From Filimonas effusa (GTDB lineage: Bacteria; Bacteroidota; Bacteroidia; Chitinophagales; Chitinophagaceae), in NCBI RefSeq assembly GCF_004118675.1, contig NZ_SDHZ01000004.1, forward strand, positions 186,001-250,000: a stretch of DNA of 64,000 bases, written 5' to 3'. Below, piece after piece: positions 8,416 to 18,179 of the stretch (its first letter is position 1; the number at the start of each line of letters is the position of its first letter). The notes beneath the pieces are model-generated. The model made no database searches. It saw nothing but the letters and a program-made list of their open reading frames with translations, and was not told the origin of the DNA. A program made the translations under genes and the position numbers.

Positions 8416-9615
8416 ATGAACAGCAGGAATGGAAGTGCCTGGGTAAACGGCCCGGGAGCAGTGATCGCGAAGTATGTATTGTTATCATTTTACGGCTACT
8501 TTACTATTGGGCTTACACTGGCTGTGCTGCCGGTTTTTATACATCAGCGGCTTGGATTTAATACAGTAGTTGCGGGAGGTGTAGTAAGCGTTCAGTATGT
8601 AATGACTTTTTTCATGCGCGCCTACGCCGGACATATTGTCGATAGCAGAGGGCCAAAGCCTGCCGTTATACTAAGTATGTTTTGTTTTATGGCGGCAGGT
8701 ATATCGCTTTGCCTGGCGTTTATATGGGCAAGCTCTCCGGCATTGAGTCTGGCTTTATTGATCCTTTCAAGATTATTTACAGGGTGTGGAGAAGGTATGG
8801 TGGGAGCCAGTCCTGTCAACTGGGCAATACTGCATGCGGGAGAAGGGCATACAGCTATGGCCATTTCTTATAATGGTATTGCTACTTATAGCGCTATGGC
8901 AATAGCTGCACCGCTTGGGTTGTTGCTTGCCAATAACGTGGGGTATTGGAGCCTGGGTGTATTAACAATCATTACGGGCTTAATTGGCTGGTGGTCGGCC
9001 ATCACAAAGACGGCGTTAAGAGGCGCCCGGGATGCGCCTAAGATCGCTTTTCTGAAGGTGCTGAGGCTGGTTACGCCCTATGGCGCGGGGCTTGCATTGG
9101 CAGGCATTGGTTTTGGCGCTATTTCTACTTTTATCACCTTATACTTCATTTACAGGAGCTGGGCTAATCCTGCGATCTGTATCACCGGGTTTAGTTTATT
9201 TTTTATACTGGGCAGGATCTTTTTCTCCCGGTCTATTTCAACATATGGGGGGCTTACTGTAGCTATTGTAAGCATGGTGGTAGAATGTATAGGACTATTG
9301 GTGTTGTGTGTTGCCGGAAGCCATCACCTGGCTATCGCCGGAGCTTCTATAACAGGTTTGGGCTTCTCTCTTATCTTTCCTGCTTTGGGTTACGAAGCTA
9401 TCAGGAATGTATCGGCGTCGAATAAAGGGGCGGCACTTGGCGCCTATGGTTTGTTTATCGATATTTCTTTAGGTATAACTGGTCCGCTTGTTGGCTTTGT
9501 TGCCAGTCATTTTGGACTGAATTATATTTATCCTTTTAGCGCTTTTGTTGTGTTGGCTGGCCTGTTAATCTGTTACCTGATAAAAAGACCGGCGGTTGGC
9601 GGTTATACCGGGTAA
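8416..9615 (+). CDS. MFS transporter, YhhS/YfcJ-like
   Basis: 399 residues from the ATG at 8416; the frame is open back to 8302 but those residues precede the promoter-like box. Twelve hydrophobic segments are readable. The first region (YFTIGLTLAVLPVFIHQRLGF, then YAGHIVDSRGPKPA with the MFS loop motif) resembles the YhhS/YfcJ exporters often annotated as arabinose efflux. It probably exports a small molecule across the inner membrane by proton antiport. No partner gene is next to it; the sigma factor that follows 84 bp later has its own promoter-like box. Confidence 0.88.
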   Translation: MNSRNGSAWVNGPGAVIAKYVLLSFYGYFTIGLTLAVLPVFIHQRLGFNTVVAGGVVSVQYVMTFFMRAYAGHIVDSRGPKPAVILSMFCFMAAGISLCLAFIWASSPALSLALLILSRLFTGCGEGMVGASPVNWAILHAGEGHTAMAISYNGIATYSAMAIAAPLGLLLANNVGYWSLGVLTIITGLIGWWSAITKTALRGARDAPKIAFLKVLRLVTPYGAGLALAGIGFGAISTFITLYFIYRSWANPAICITGFSLFFILGRIFFSRSISTYGGLTVAIVSMVVECIGLLVLCVAGSHHLAIAGASITGLGFSLIFPALGYEAIRNVSASNKGAALGAYGLFIDISLGITGPLVGFVASHFGLNYIYPFSAFVVLAGLLICYLIKRPAVGGYTG

Positions 9616-9679
9616 CGTTATCGTTTCAGCACTAACAATTTGTTAATACCCGCAAAACAGATAGCTGGAAACATCCGTT

Positions 9680-9687
9680 TATTTTTG
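9680..9687 (+). promoter_or_regulatory. Promoter -7 box for the sigma factor cassette
   Basis: TATTTTTG, an exact TAnnTTTG match 12 bp before the ATG at 9700, implying a very short leader. A TTTG at 9639-9642 is too far upstream (37 bp) to be a normal partner. Confidence 0.45.
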
Positions 9688-9699
9688 ACCTTGTTTAGC

Positions 9700-10317
9700 A
9701 TGGAAAAGGCAAAATACGGATCTGCCGTTTTAACAGACGAAAGTTTACTGGACCTTGTCCGGTATGATGACGATCGTGAAGCTTTTGCTGCGCTGTATCA
9801 TCGTTACTGGAAGCTGCTTATAAATATGGCTGGCAAACGGGTCCGATCCATGGCTATTGCCGAAGAGATTGTACAGGATGTATTTGTTGATCTTTATATT
9901 CGCCGAAAGACTATTTGCATTGAAACTTCCCTTGAAGCTTATCTTAAAACTGCAACAAAATACCAGGTATTTAAGGCTTATCGTGCGCAACAGGTTCACG
10001 AAACCTATATAAATAAGATCATCTCGGGCGCGCTTACACAGCCTGCAGAACCAGATACAATACTGGATGCAAGGAAGTTACGTGAAGAGATCTATAAGGT
10101 TGCAGAGAAAATGCCCGACACCTGCCGCCAGGTCTTCCTCCTGAGCCGGTTCGAACAATTGTCTAACCGCGATATCGCTGAAAGGCTTGATATCTCTGTG
10201 GCTATGGTACGAAAGCATATAACCAGGGCTATGAACCTGATGCGTTCAGAATTTAAAGAACACCAGGTTGATCTTCTCAACGTTGTCTTATTCGTTTATT
10301 TAGGTCATTCTATATGA
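9700..10317 (+). CDS. ECF sigma factor, FecI-like
   Basis: 205 residues. RNA polymerase sigma-70 of the extracytoplasmic-function class in the Bacteroidota FecI/R style. Region 2 is visible around AFAALYHRYWKLLINMAGKRV and EEIVQDVFVDLY; region 4 around MPDTCRQVFLLSRFEQLSNRDIAERL and VRKHITRAM. The ATG at 9700 was preferred over upstream starts because a promoter-like box ends at 9687. The FecR-type anti-sigma gene follows 104 bp downstream and a TonB receptor after that, so the sigma factor should switch on the receptor when the anti-sigma is relieved by a periplasmic signal. Confidence 0.93.
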   Translation: MEKAKYGSAVLTDESLLDLVRYDDDREAFAALYHRYWKLLINMAGKRVRSMAIAEEIVQDVFVDLYIRRKTICIETSLEAYLKTATKYQVFKAYRAQQVHETYINKIISGALTQPAEPDTILDARKLREEIYKVAEKMPDTCRQVFLLSRFEQLSNRDIAERLDISVAMVRKHITRAMNLMRSEFKEHQVDLLNVVLFVYLGHSI

Positions 10318-10421
10318 TCTTATACCGGCAATCTTAAGCGGTAAAAAATAAATTAAAATTTTCTTCTGATTCGTTCCCGCTTTTGTCTGGCTGCGGTACT
10401 GGTTGGTATAAAGCAAGATAC

Positions 10422-11570
10422 ATGGACGATATAAACGGGCGGATCCTGTCGCTGATCGAAAAATTTGAGCAGGGCAGGGCCACGGATGAGGAAATACAGG
10501 AACTCGACGTTTGGTTCCGCTTGCACGAAAGTAATCCGGATATAACAGATCATCTAACTAAGGAACAGCAGCTACAGGCGCAGTCTGGTCTGTTAATGCG
10601 TATCAATAGCCGTATAGACCTGGAGGAACGGCCTTCTTTTCCGCTGCGCAAAGCCGCGCCGTTGTTATGGGCAAAACTGGCAGTAGCGGCCAGCGTATTG
10701 CTGGTAATAGCTGTAGGAGGCTGGTTTTTCCTGGGACGCAATCAACCGGTAAAGCAGGCGCTTGCGGGGCATATAGAAGACTTTGCTCCTGGTAGTAATA
10801 AAGCTATTCTCACTTTGGAAAATGGCGAACATATTATTCTTGACCAGGCGAAAACCGGGGCGATTGCCAGCCAGGGGAATGCCGTTATAAGTAAAACTAA
10901 TGAGGGCAATGTCGTTTATATGCAGCGAGGGAAGAGTGAGGCGGTGGCGATGAATACGCTGACTACACCGTACGGCGGATTGTACCGGCTTACGCTTGCC
11001 GATGGAACGGAGGTATGGCTGAATGCCGCTTCTTCTATAAAATATCCTTCCTCCTTCAATGGAAGTGTTCGTGAGGTTGAGATAAGCGGAGAGGTTTATA
11101 TGGAGGTTGCACAAAATTCCCGGCAGCCATTTCGTGTGAAGGCCGGTTCGCATACGGTAGAAGTGCTGGGAACTCATTTCAATATCAACACCTATGATAG
11201 TATTAAAACCACGCTTCTTGAAGGTGCTGTTGCGCTTACTTCAGCAGGACGACGAAAGCTGCTGCAGCCTGGTGAACAGGGCTTGTTTATAGGTAATGCC
11301 ATTCATCTGAATAAAGTAGACCTTGATGAAGTGATGGCATGGAAAAATGGTTTCTTCGATTTTACAGATGCCGGCATACAAACGGTGATGCAGGAGTTTG
11401 CGCGCTGGTACAACCTCGATGTTGTTTTCGATGGCCCCCAAACAAAAGAAACGTTTACCGGGCGTATTCCACGTTCCTGGTCTTTTGCGAGGGTAATTAA
11501 GAGTATGGAAACATTTAAATCTACACATATCACAACTCAAGGAAGGAGGATTATGGTAAAACAACAGTAA
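10422..11570 (+). CDS. FecR-type anti-sigma factor
   Basis: 382 residues from the ATG at 10422. Order of parts: cytoplasmic N-terminus that would hold the sigma factor (MDDINGRILSLIEKFEQG); one membrane helix at about residues 88-110 (KLAVAASVLLVIAVGGWFFLG); the FecR periplasmic domain (TPYGGLYRLTLADGTEVWLNA, then VEISGEVYMEV, then VLGTHFNINTY); and a C-terminal DUF4974-like domain (DAGIQTVMQEFARWYNLDVVFD, then FTGRIPRS) that meets the receptor's STN domain. It links the ECF sigma gene at 9700 to the TonB receptor at 11699. Confidence 0.94.
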   Translation: MDDINGRILSLIEKFEQGRATDEEIQELDVWFRLHESNPDITDHLTKEQQLQAQSGLLMRINSRIDLEERPSFPLRKAAPLLWAKLAVAASVLLVIAVGGWFFLGRNQPVKQALAGHIEDFAPGSNKAILTLENGEHIILDQAKTGAIASQGNAVISKTNEGNVVYMQRGKSEAVAMNTLTTPYGGLYRLTLADGTEVWLNAASSIKYPSSFNGSVREVEISGEVYMEVAQNSRQPFRVKAGSHTVEVLGTHFNINTYDSIKTTLLEGAVALTSAGRRKLLQPGEQGLFIGNAIHLNKVDLDEVMAWKNGFFDFTDAGIQTVMQEFARWYNLDVVFDGPQTKETFTGRIPRSWSFARVIKSMETFKSTHITTQGRRIMVKQQ

Positions 11571-11698
11571 GCACTACAACAGCCAATGATGCCCTATTCC
11601 AAATAAAAAGGCCAGCGGTGGTTGCGACACTGCCGGCCGGTGTCTGGATACGGTCAAATGAATCTCGAGTCCAATTAACTTATTCACAGACAAAACAA

Positions 11699-14600
11699 AT
11701 GTATAAAAAACATACGTACACCCGGGACGTACGCCATAGGTATGTCCAAAAAATAGCCCTTATCATGAAGCTTACTTCCTTCATATTACTCATAGGCATG
11801 CTGCAGGTTGGCATGGCGGCAGTTGGGCAGAAAATAAGCCTTTCAGAACAGAATGCCCCTTTGGCCAAAGTCTTCAAGAAGATCAGCCAGCAAAGCGGGT
11901 TCGGCTTCATGATAGAGGGGAGCCTTCTTAAAATGGCAAAACCTGTTACCATAAACGTCAGGGACGCCGAACTGGAAACCGTGCTGGCGGGCATATTTGC
12001 GAACCAGCCTTTACAATTTACCATCAGCGAACAGGCTGTTATCATCAAGGCTAAAGAACAACTGCTTGAAAAGGCAACGGAGTACAGCGTCGTGTACAAT
12101 ATGGCCAGGCAACAACCTGGCCGTATCAGTGGAAAAGTTCTCGATGATCATGGCCAGCCGTTGTCGGGCGCGTCTATCAGGATCGTGCAAACCGGCCAGT
12201 CTGTGCAGAGTAAAGTAGACGGTAGTTATAACTTCAGTATCGTTCCCGGGACCTACACGCTTGAGATCACCTATGTTTCTTTTCAGCCTAAACGTATTAC
12301 AGAGGTAGCGGTAACGTCAGGACAACTTATCAGCCTCAATGTAGTATTGAAGGCCGCTACCGGTACATTGGACCAGGTTGTTGTTACAAGCAGTTTTAAG
12401 CGCGAAAGCACCATTGCCCTTTATGCACGCCAGCAAAATGAAGCAGGCATTTCCAATGGCATCAGCCGCGAGCAGATCTCTGCGCTGCCCGACAAGAATG
12501 TGGGTGAAACCCTGAAGCGTATTTCGGGCATCAGCACCAACGACAACCGGCGCATTGTGATACGCGGTATTGCGGAACGTTATAATCTTGCTATGATGGA
12601 CGGTGCAACGCTGCCCAGTACCGATGTACAGGTGCGCGACTTTGAATTTGATATCGTACCCAGCAACCTGATCGATAACATCATCATTTCGAAAACGGCT
12701 ACGCCGGATATGAGCTTTGGTTTTGGTGGCGGGTTGGTACAGATCAATACTTTATCCATTCCCGATAATAATTTTACGACCATCGGCTTGGGAGTGAAGT
12801 ATATTAACGGCAGCACCGGTAAAGACTTCCTGGGTTATGGCCGTGGCAAGAACGACTATCTGGGTTTCGATGACGGAACAAGAGATCATTTTCCCAAGGA
12901 CCTGATTGTATTCGATGCGCAAAACTATAATCCACGTAACCCTTATGCAGCACCGGCGCCCGGCATAACACCCGTTACGCCGGCCATGATCGCTGAACAG
13001 AACAAAAGGATAGGTGGATTGGAGCGTATGGGAACACGTACTTATACTGCGGCACCTGGCCAGAACTACCAGTTCAGCCTGGGGCGCAGCTATAATTTCA
13101 AGAACAGCCGTTTTGGGTTTGTTGGTTCGCTTAGCTATCGCAATGAACAAGCCATTGACAATATCTCTCATTTTGAACGTGGTAACTGGGAGAAAATAGA
13201 AAACCGGACTTACAATGTTGAAACAGGTGAAGAGATCACACCTACTTATTCTGCCCAGTATAACTTTAACACTACCTGGGGAGCGCTGTTCAACCTCGGC
13301 TGGAGCAGCAAAAATCATAAAATAACTTTCCGCAATTTTTATTCCCGCGTATTCAGTAACCAGTTTTCGCGCATAGTAGGATGGGGCAATGATATCGGGT
13401 TTGTTGAAAAGCCTGCCATCAGGGAGTATGACCGTCCCAAGTTTATCGACATGTTGCAGAGCCGTATCAATGGCGAGCATAGTTTTGGGGCATTCCGGCT
13501 GGAGTGGAACCTGGCCCGCAATACACTCAATAACCTGGAGCAGGATGCTGTAGAAGCCTGGTTAAACCCAACCAAAACACTCAATGAAACGACTTATAAT
13601 ATTATGCCTACCGCTATTACCAACGCGGGAACGGGAACATTCAACAGAGGCCAATATCATTACAGGGAAACCAATAAGATAGCAGAGGGCGCGCTAAACT
13701 ACCAGGTTAATGTACTGGGACAAAAGCAACTGGTAAAGGCTGGCTATCAATTCATGGACAGGCATGGCGTGTACGACTGGGTCATATTGCCTATTGGCAC
13801 TGCGGGAGGTATCAATCCCTATGTTCCTGCACATGAATGGAATCAATACCTGGAGTTTAAAGACCCTTTGAACGACTTGTTTTATTACCCGGCAGCGTTT
13901 TCAGCAAGCGGCTATGAAGGAAAGAATATCAACCAGGCTGTTTATGGCATGATGGATAATCGCTTTACATCATGGCTTCGGCTGGTATGGGGTGTACGTG
14001 CGGAATATTATAAATACGAACGGGTGAAAAGCGGAGCAAATGACATGCTTATCAATGCATTGACCGAGCAGGAGCAGAAGCGCCGCTATGTAGATCCCGA
14101 AACAGGTAAGATCGTTTCTCCCGTAGCCGATCCCGAAACCGAAGAAAAGACCTGGCGTTACCTGCCTTCAGCAAGTCTTACTGCTAATCCGTTTAAGAAT
14201 GTTAATATCCGGGCAGCTTACTCAGAGTCCGTTGTAAGGCCGGCGCTCATCGAAAACTCCCGCATGGTTCGTGTTGACCCTGCTCTCGGAGGATCTTACC
14301 GGAGGAACGAAGGCGTTTTGTCTACCGTCATAGATCACTACGACTTACGCCTGGAGTGGTATCCTAAAGCAGGTGAAGTGATCTCTATGGGGTATTTCTA
14401 TAAGTATTTCGATAAGCCTGTAGAACTCTATCGCCACCGTTTGGATGCAAGCTACAGGGTGTATGTAACTACCAATAACTCGGAGTGGGCTAAAGTGCAT
14501 GGCTGGGAGTTTGACATGCGTAAGAGCCTGGGCTTTATCAGGCCTCAATGGAAATTTCTCGACAATCTTTACCTGAGCGGTAACCTTACGCTGCAAAGCT

Positions 14601-15193
14601 CTACTGTGCAGTCTGCTCAGTTTGAAGGGATGTCGATGCCGCAGGATAAATATGGCCGAAACTACGAGTATCGCACCAAAAAACTGCTAAAGGAAAAACG
14701 TCCTTTATATGGTCAGGTACCTGTACTGTATAACATAGGCCTGCAGTATACAGGCAGTCGCCTGGGAGCCAATATTGCATTTAATCATATGGGCTACAAA
14801 ACATTTATGACGGCCATGGAGCCAAGCATTGTGGAGTACGAACGTCCGCGCAACCAGCTGGATGCCCAGCTCAGCTACCGCTTTCTGAAGAATAAAAAAC
14901 TGGACGTAAGGCTGAATATGAGCAACCTGCTCAACAGCGCTTACCGTTTTTATGTCAACAGTAACGAAACCTACAAGTTACAAAGCAGGTGGGAGGGGAT
15001 GGCTTATTCTGCGATACCGGCTTCCGAATGGAACGATATCTACGAGTGGAAATATGGCTTTTCCCAGAAATATGAAGAAGGTTATTATCAAACTTCAGCC
15101 GACGGGAAAACAAAAACACGTGTGGGAGACAGGGATTCTTTCATTCGCAAAATAGGTTCTTCATTTAGTTTGTCAGTTGCATATACCCTTTAA
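11699..15193 (+). CDS. TonB-dependent receptor with STN domain
   Basis: 1164 residues. Outer-membrane active transporter. Parts in order: a long leader with the signal peptide starting near MKLTSFILLIGMLQVGM (ATG at 11765 is an alternative start); an STN signalling domain (residues ~50-120) that talks to FecR; a carboxypeptidase-regulatory-like domain (GRISGKVLDDHGQPLSGASI); the plug (GETLKRISGISTND, RGIAERYNLAMMDGATLP); and a beta-barrel to the end. With the sigma and anti-sigma genes it forms a classic signal-responsive uptake cassette. No SusD follows; instead two related lipoproteins do (15205 and 16010), so the substrate is not an obvious glycan. Confidence 0.95.
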   Translation: MYKKHTYTRDVRHRYVQKIALIMKLTSFILLIGMLQVGMAAVGQKISLSEQNAPLAKVFKKISQQSGFGFMIEGSLLKMAKPVTINVRDAELETVLAGIFANQPLQFTISEQAVIIKAKEQLLEKATEYSVVYNMARQQPGRISGKVLDDHGQPLSGASIRIVQTGQSVQSKVDGSYNFSIVPGTYTLEITYVSFQPKRITEVAVTSGQLISLNVVLKAATGTLDQVVVTSSFKRESTIALYARQQNEAGISNGISREQISALPDKNVGETLKRISGISTNDNRRIVIRGIAERYNLAMMDGATLPSTDVQVRDFEFDIVPSNLIDNIIISKTATPDMSFGFGGGLVQINTLSIPDNNFTTIGLGVKYINGSTGKDFLGYGRGKNDYLGFDDGTRDHFPKDLIVFDAQNYNPRNPYAAPAPGITPVTPAMIAEQNKRIGGLERMGTRTYTAAPGQNYQFSLGRSYNFKNSRFGFVGSLSYRNEQAIDNISHFERGNWEKIENRTYNVETGEEITPTYSAQYNFNTTWGALFNLGWSSKNHKITFRNFYSRVFSNQFSRIVGWGNDIGFVEKPAIREYDRPKFIDMLQSRINGEHSFGAFRLEWNLARNTLNNLEQDAVEAWLNPTKTLNETTYNIMPTAITNAGTGTFNRGQYHYRETNKIAEGALNYQVNVLGQKQLVKAGYQFMDRHGVYDWVILPIGTAGGINPYVPAHEWNQYLEFKDPLNDLFYYPAAFSASGYEGKNINQAVYGMMDNRFTSWLRLVWGVRAEYYKYERVKSGANDMLINALTEQEQKRRYVDPETGKIVSPVADPETEEKTWRYLPSASLTANPFKNVNIRAAYSESVVRPALIENSRMVRVDPALGGSYRRNEGVLSTVIDHYDLRLEWYPKAGEVISMGYFYKYFDKPVELYRHRLDASYRVYVTTNNSEWAKVHGWEFDMRKSLGFIRPQWKFLDNLYLSGNLTLQSSTVQSAQFEGMSMPQDKYGRNYEYRTKKLLKEKRPLYGQVPVLYNIGLQYTGSRLGANIAFNHMGYKTFMTAMEPSIVEYERPRNQLDAQLSYRFLKNKKLDVRLNMSNLLNSAYRFYVNSNETYKLQSRWEGMAYSAIPASEWNDIYEWKYGFSQKYEEGYYQTSADGKTKTRVGDRDSFIRKIGSSFSLSVAYTL

Positions 15194-15204
15194 ATTCTCT
15201 AAAA

Positions 15205-15999
15205 ATGAAAACAAGAAATATCATAAACGGCCTTGCGATGATTGTTGTGCTGCTGACAATGGCGGCCTGCAACAAAGGCGAAGATAATTTTTTCTACAAG
15301 GGCGGTATGCTGCCCATAACAGTGAGAGGATACAATGGCAGTAATGAGCAACTGGAAGTAAAAGTAGATACGTTTAAATTTCCATATACTTTGGGAGCGG
15401 GGTCTACTTTTCACCAAAGCAGCGCCTTTACGTTTAATGGAAGCCAGACAACTGCTACACTTACTATAAAAGAAACAGGTACCGGTAAAACAGTTCTGGA
15501 AAAACAACTTGCAAAAGGTGATGGGCTTACTACGCTGAATTTCCTTTACCTGAACGGGAAGGTGAGCGATATGCCGGAGATACCTGCTATTGAAACCGGC
15601 AAGATCAAGCTTGTTTATATGTTCCAGCCGGTTCTTACAAACTATGCCGGTCCGGTTGATATTGTATTGGGAAAGTATTATTTCACACCAAAAGTATTTG
15701 AAGAAATAACACGTATCAAAAATGTAAAGCCCAATGAGTTTACAGAACCGTTAACCATGTCAACTTTTGCTACAACGGGGCAGCAGTATAATGGGCAGGC
15801 TACATCTGTTTTGTTCAGGGCATATATCTACAAAGCCGGTACAAATGAATTTTATACAAATGGAACGGGGTATACCTGGCACGAAACTTCGTCCTATGCA
15901 CCGGTTCCTGCGGCTTCATCCGGTTCTTCGAAGCTTTATATTTTTAGCGAAAGCGCTGCCGGTAATTCCATCAGGTTTGTGAAAAACTTAGAATTATAA
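15205..15999 (+). CDS. Lipoprotein, first of a related pair after the receptor
   Basis: 264 residues, starting 11 bp after the TonB receptor. The signal peptide ends in the lipobox MAAC followed by NKGED. The mature part is rich in beta strands; it shares with the next protein the segments ITVRGYNGSNEQLEVKVDT / VVISGYNGGAHPLQMAIDT and FLYLNGKVSDMPEIP / YLFLNGKLVDINPPV, so the two are distant paralogs. No known family was recognised. Position right after the receptor suggests a surface or periplasmic accessory protein that takes the place of SusD (inference). Confidence 0.85.
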   Translation: MKTRNIINGLAMIVVLLTMAACNKGEDNFFYKGGMLPITVRGYNGSNEQLEVKVDTFKFPYTLGAGSTFHQSSAFTFNGSQTTATLTIKETGTGKTVLEKQLAKGDGLTTLNFLYLNGKVSDMPEIPAIETGKIKLVYMFQPVLTNYAGPVDIVLGKYYFTPKVFEEITRIKNVKPNEFTEPLTMSTFATTGQQYNGQATSVLFRAYIYKAGTNEFYTNGTGYTWHETSSYAPVPAASSGSSKLYIFSESAAGNSIRFVKNLEL

Positions 16000-16009
16000 A
16001 TTCATAAAA

Positions 16010-16801
16010 ATGAAATTCTGTTATAAAAAAATATCGCTGCCGCTGGTGCTTTTGCTTACAATGTTCGCCGCCTGCAACAAGGAAGCTCCCGATGCAGAAA
16101 GAGCTATGAGTGTTGTTATAAGCGGGTATAATGGAGGCGCTCATCCGCTGCAAATGGCTATCGATACTACGGTATACGATGTCGCTGTAAGTTCCGGGAA
16201 ATATATAGTCAAACCCAATGATCTCGGTAATTTCAATATAGCTTATAGCTATCGTTCAAACAAACAGCGGATGTTTACACTTACCGATACCGTTACCAAA
16301 GAAATTGTGTATCGTAAGGAACTTCCGTCTGACGGCACAAAAGCAAATTTCAATTACTTATTTCTCAATGGGAAATTGGTGGATATAAATCCGCCGGTTG
16401 CAGATCCAGTCACCAATAAGCTGGGTTTCTATATATATTACCCGGCTAGTGACGAATCTATTGATATCTCTCTTTACCGGGTAGATGGTAGTACCGGGCA
16501 GGCGTTCCGCGTTTACCTGGCAAAAGGGATAAAACCTGGAACATGGGCGTACGTGGACTATATGGCTGGTGAAAACTTTGCAACAAAGAATATGCTGGGC
16601 AATACACAGATCCACTTTACAAAGTCTGGCAATGTTGGCCAATGGGCATTTGAAAATGATGAAAGCAAGAGTGTAATATCTGCCTTTGGGATGTTTTTAC
16701 CCGCTGCCGATGAAAAAGGTCTTGTACAGCCGTATTTTATTACGCCTCAGACGTATGACCTGGGACACTCGCAATTGTTCTATTACCCGGACAGGTTGTA
16801 A
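16010..16801 (+). CDS. Lipoprotein, second of a related pair
   Basis: 263 residues, 10 bp after the previous gene and clearly in the same operon. The lipobox is FAAC followed by NKEAP. It shares the GYNGG....DT region near residue 45 and the FNYLFLNGKLVD region near residue 120 with its neighbour, but the C-terminal halves differ, suggesting duplication with the second half free to diverge. It ends the sigma / anti-sigma / receptor cassette; a branched inverted-repeat structure follows. Confidence 0.85.
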   Translation: MKFCYKKISLPLVLLLTMFAACNKEAPDAERAMSVVISGYNGGAHPLQMAIDTTVYDVAVSSGKYIVKPNDLGNFNIAYSYRSNKQRMFTLTDTVTKEIVYRKELPSDGTKANFNYLFLNGKLVDINPPVADPVTNKLGFYIYYPASDESIDISLYRVDGSTGQAFRVYLAKGIKPGTWAYVDYMAGENFATKNMLGNTQIHFTKSGNVGQWAFENDESKSVISAFGMFLPAADEKGLVQPYFITPQTYDLGHSQLFYYPDRL

Positions 16802-16820
16802 AAGATAGGTTGGTATGTAT

Positions 16821-16915
16821 AAAAGCCATCAACAGGCAGCACACGCATCTGCTACTGTTATTCTACAATTGTAGGATAGCAATACGTATTCGTGCTATTG
16901 ACTGTTGATGGTTTT
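16821..16915. repeat. Nested palindrome, possible structured terminator
   Basis: Outer arms AAAAGCCATCAACAG (16821-16835) and CTGTTGATGGTTTT (16902-16915) pair over 14 positions with one bulge. Inside lie a perfect palindrome CTACAATTGTAG (16863-16874), a hairpin ATAGCA...TGCTAT, and a weaker GCAG...CTGC stem, giving a branched shape of about 95 nt. The outer stem ends in a T-run, so it may end the receptor operon, but the size is unusual for a simple terminator. Confidence 0.5.
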
Positions 16916-16983
16916 GATTTGATTGAACTGTGTATTGCCAGGAATTGCGAGTTTTGTATATCTTCGTTACAATAAGTAAGAAT

Positions 16984-17727
16984 ATGAAAGTAGTTGCCTT
17001 ATTCCTGGCAGTGTCTTTTGCCATCACAGCGCGTGCACAGAATTCCATCAATAACTATAAATATGTTTTGGTGCCCGAGCGCTTCGATATCTTTAAAACA
17101 GATAATCAGTATGGCCTGAACACGCTGACAAAAGCATTGCTGGAAAATGTTGGCTTTACCACTTTTATGACGAATGAAGCGCTACCCGCAGAACTTGCTG
17201 CCAATAAATGTAATGCCCTGAAAGCGGAACTTACAGAGAAGAAAAAGTTTCTGACCACCGTTTTGATCCTGCAATTGAAAGACTGTCAGGGTACGGTTAT
17301 TTATCAGAGTGGCGAGGGGAAAAGCAGGGAAAAAGAATGGCAGGCGGCATATTCCGAAGCATTAAACAACGCCTTCAATTCACTGAATGCTGCACACTAC
17401 AAATATGATAGCTCCACCGTTGTGAAGGCTGTACCGGCAACAGTAGCTCCGGCGCCTCCTGCTGCCCCTGTGGTGCCTGCTGCTACACCTGCTACGGTTG
17501 CTGAAAATACGAATGTCTTGTATGCGCAGCCTAATGCCAATGGTTACCAGCTGATAGATACCGCTCCTAAAAAAGTAATGTCATTACTGAAAACTTCTCA
17601 GCAGGATAGCTTTATCGCAGATGACGGCGTATCGAAAGGTATCGTATTCAGGAAAAACGGCGAATGGTTTTTCGAATACTACAAAGACGATAAGCTTGTT
17701 TCGCAGAAACTGAATATCAAGTTCTGA
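16984..17727 (+). CDS. Secreted protein, unknown function
   Basis: 247 residues from the ATG at 16984. Signal peptide MKVVALFLAVSFAITARAQ with a likely cut after ARA. A globular N-terminal part (YKYVLVPERFDIFKTDNQYGL, TKALLENVGF) is followed by a Pro/Ala/Val-rich linker (about residues 152-178) and a small C-terminal domain (KGIVFRKNGEWFFEYYKDDKLVSQKLNIKF). The first part is a type often seen in Bacteroidota periplasmic proteins. No neighbour in the same direction belongs to it. Function unknown. Confidence 0.8.
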   Translation: MKVVALFLAVSFAITARAQNSINNYKYVLVPERFDIFKTDNQYGLNTLTKALLENVGFTTFMTNEALPAELAANKCNALKAELTEKKKFLTTVLILQLKDCQGTVIYQSGEGKSREKEWQAAYSEALNNAFNSLNAAHYKYDSSTVVKAVPATVAPAPPAAPVVPAATPATVAENTNVLYAQPNANGYQLIDTAPKKVMSLLKTSQQDSFIADDGVSKGIVFRKNGEWFFEYYKDDKLVSQKLNIKF

Positions 17728-17750
17728 TAAATAAGCAGTTCCTCTGCAGG

Positions 17751-17784
17751 AAGCTGGCATGTATACCAGGCCTGGCTTTTTTAC
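17751..17784 (+). terminator. Weak terminator-like hairpin
   Basis: AAGCTGGC pairs imperfectly with GCCTGGCTT (two G-U pairs) and is followed by six T, 24 bp after the 16984-17727 gene. Imperfect stem, so only moderate support. Confidence 0.35.
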
Positions 17785-18179
17785 TGACTTAACTCCGATT
17801 CTTCTACATTGCTCAAGGCAGCTTCATGTCTGTTGCTGATTATCCCGGACAGGAAGACCATATGCCTTGGTGTATAAGGTACATTGGAATGGAAGATGCT
17901 TTGCGTCAAGAGACATCTTTAAAGCATCTGTTTACCCTTATCGCGGCTTAATGACGGCTTTACAACGGCTTCAATGCTGCTTTTAAGATGACTAACCTTA
18001 TATGCCTATCTCCTGATGGCATCAATTATACGCTTGTGGTAACTACCCCAATTTATTTTTCAATTTTCTGAAGTAGAAAATGATAGCCGGTGATCATATA
18101 GAGTTGAAATTTAACTTATTGATATTCAATTTATTGTGCAATAAAAAAATACGATGGGCATGATAAAAGTCATTGAAAC

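Noticed and set aside
12752-13480. 242-codon minus-strand frame within the TonB receptor
   Set aside because: Opposite a well-supported receptor; no promoter, no family signature.
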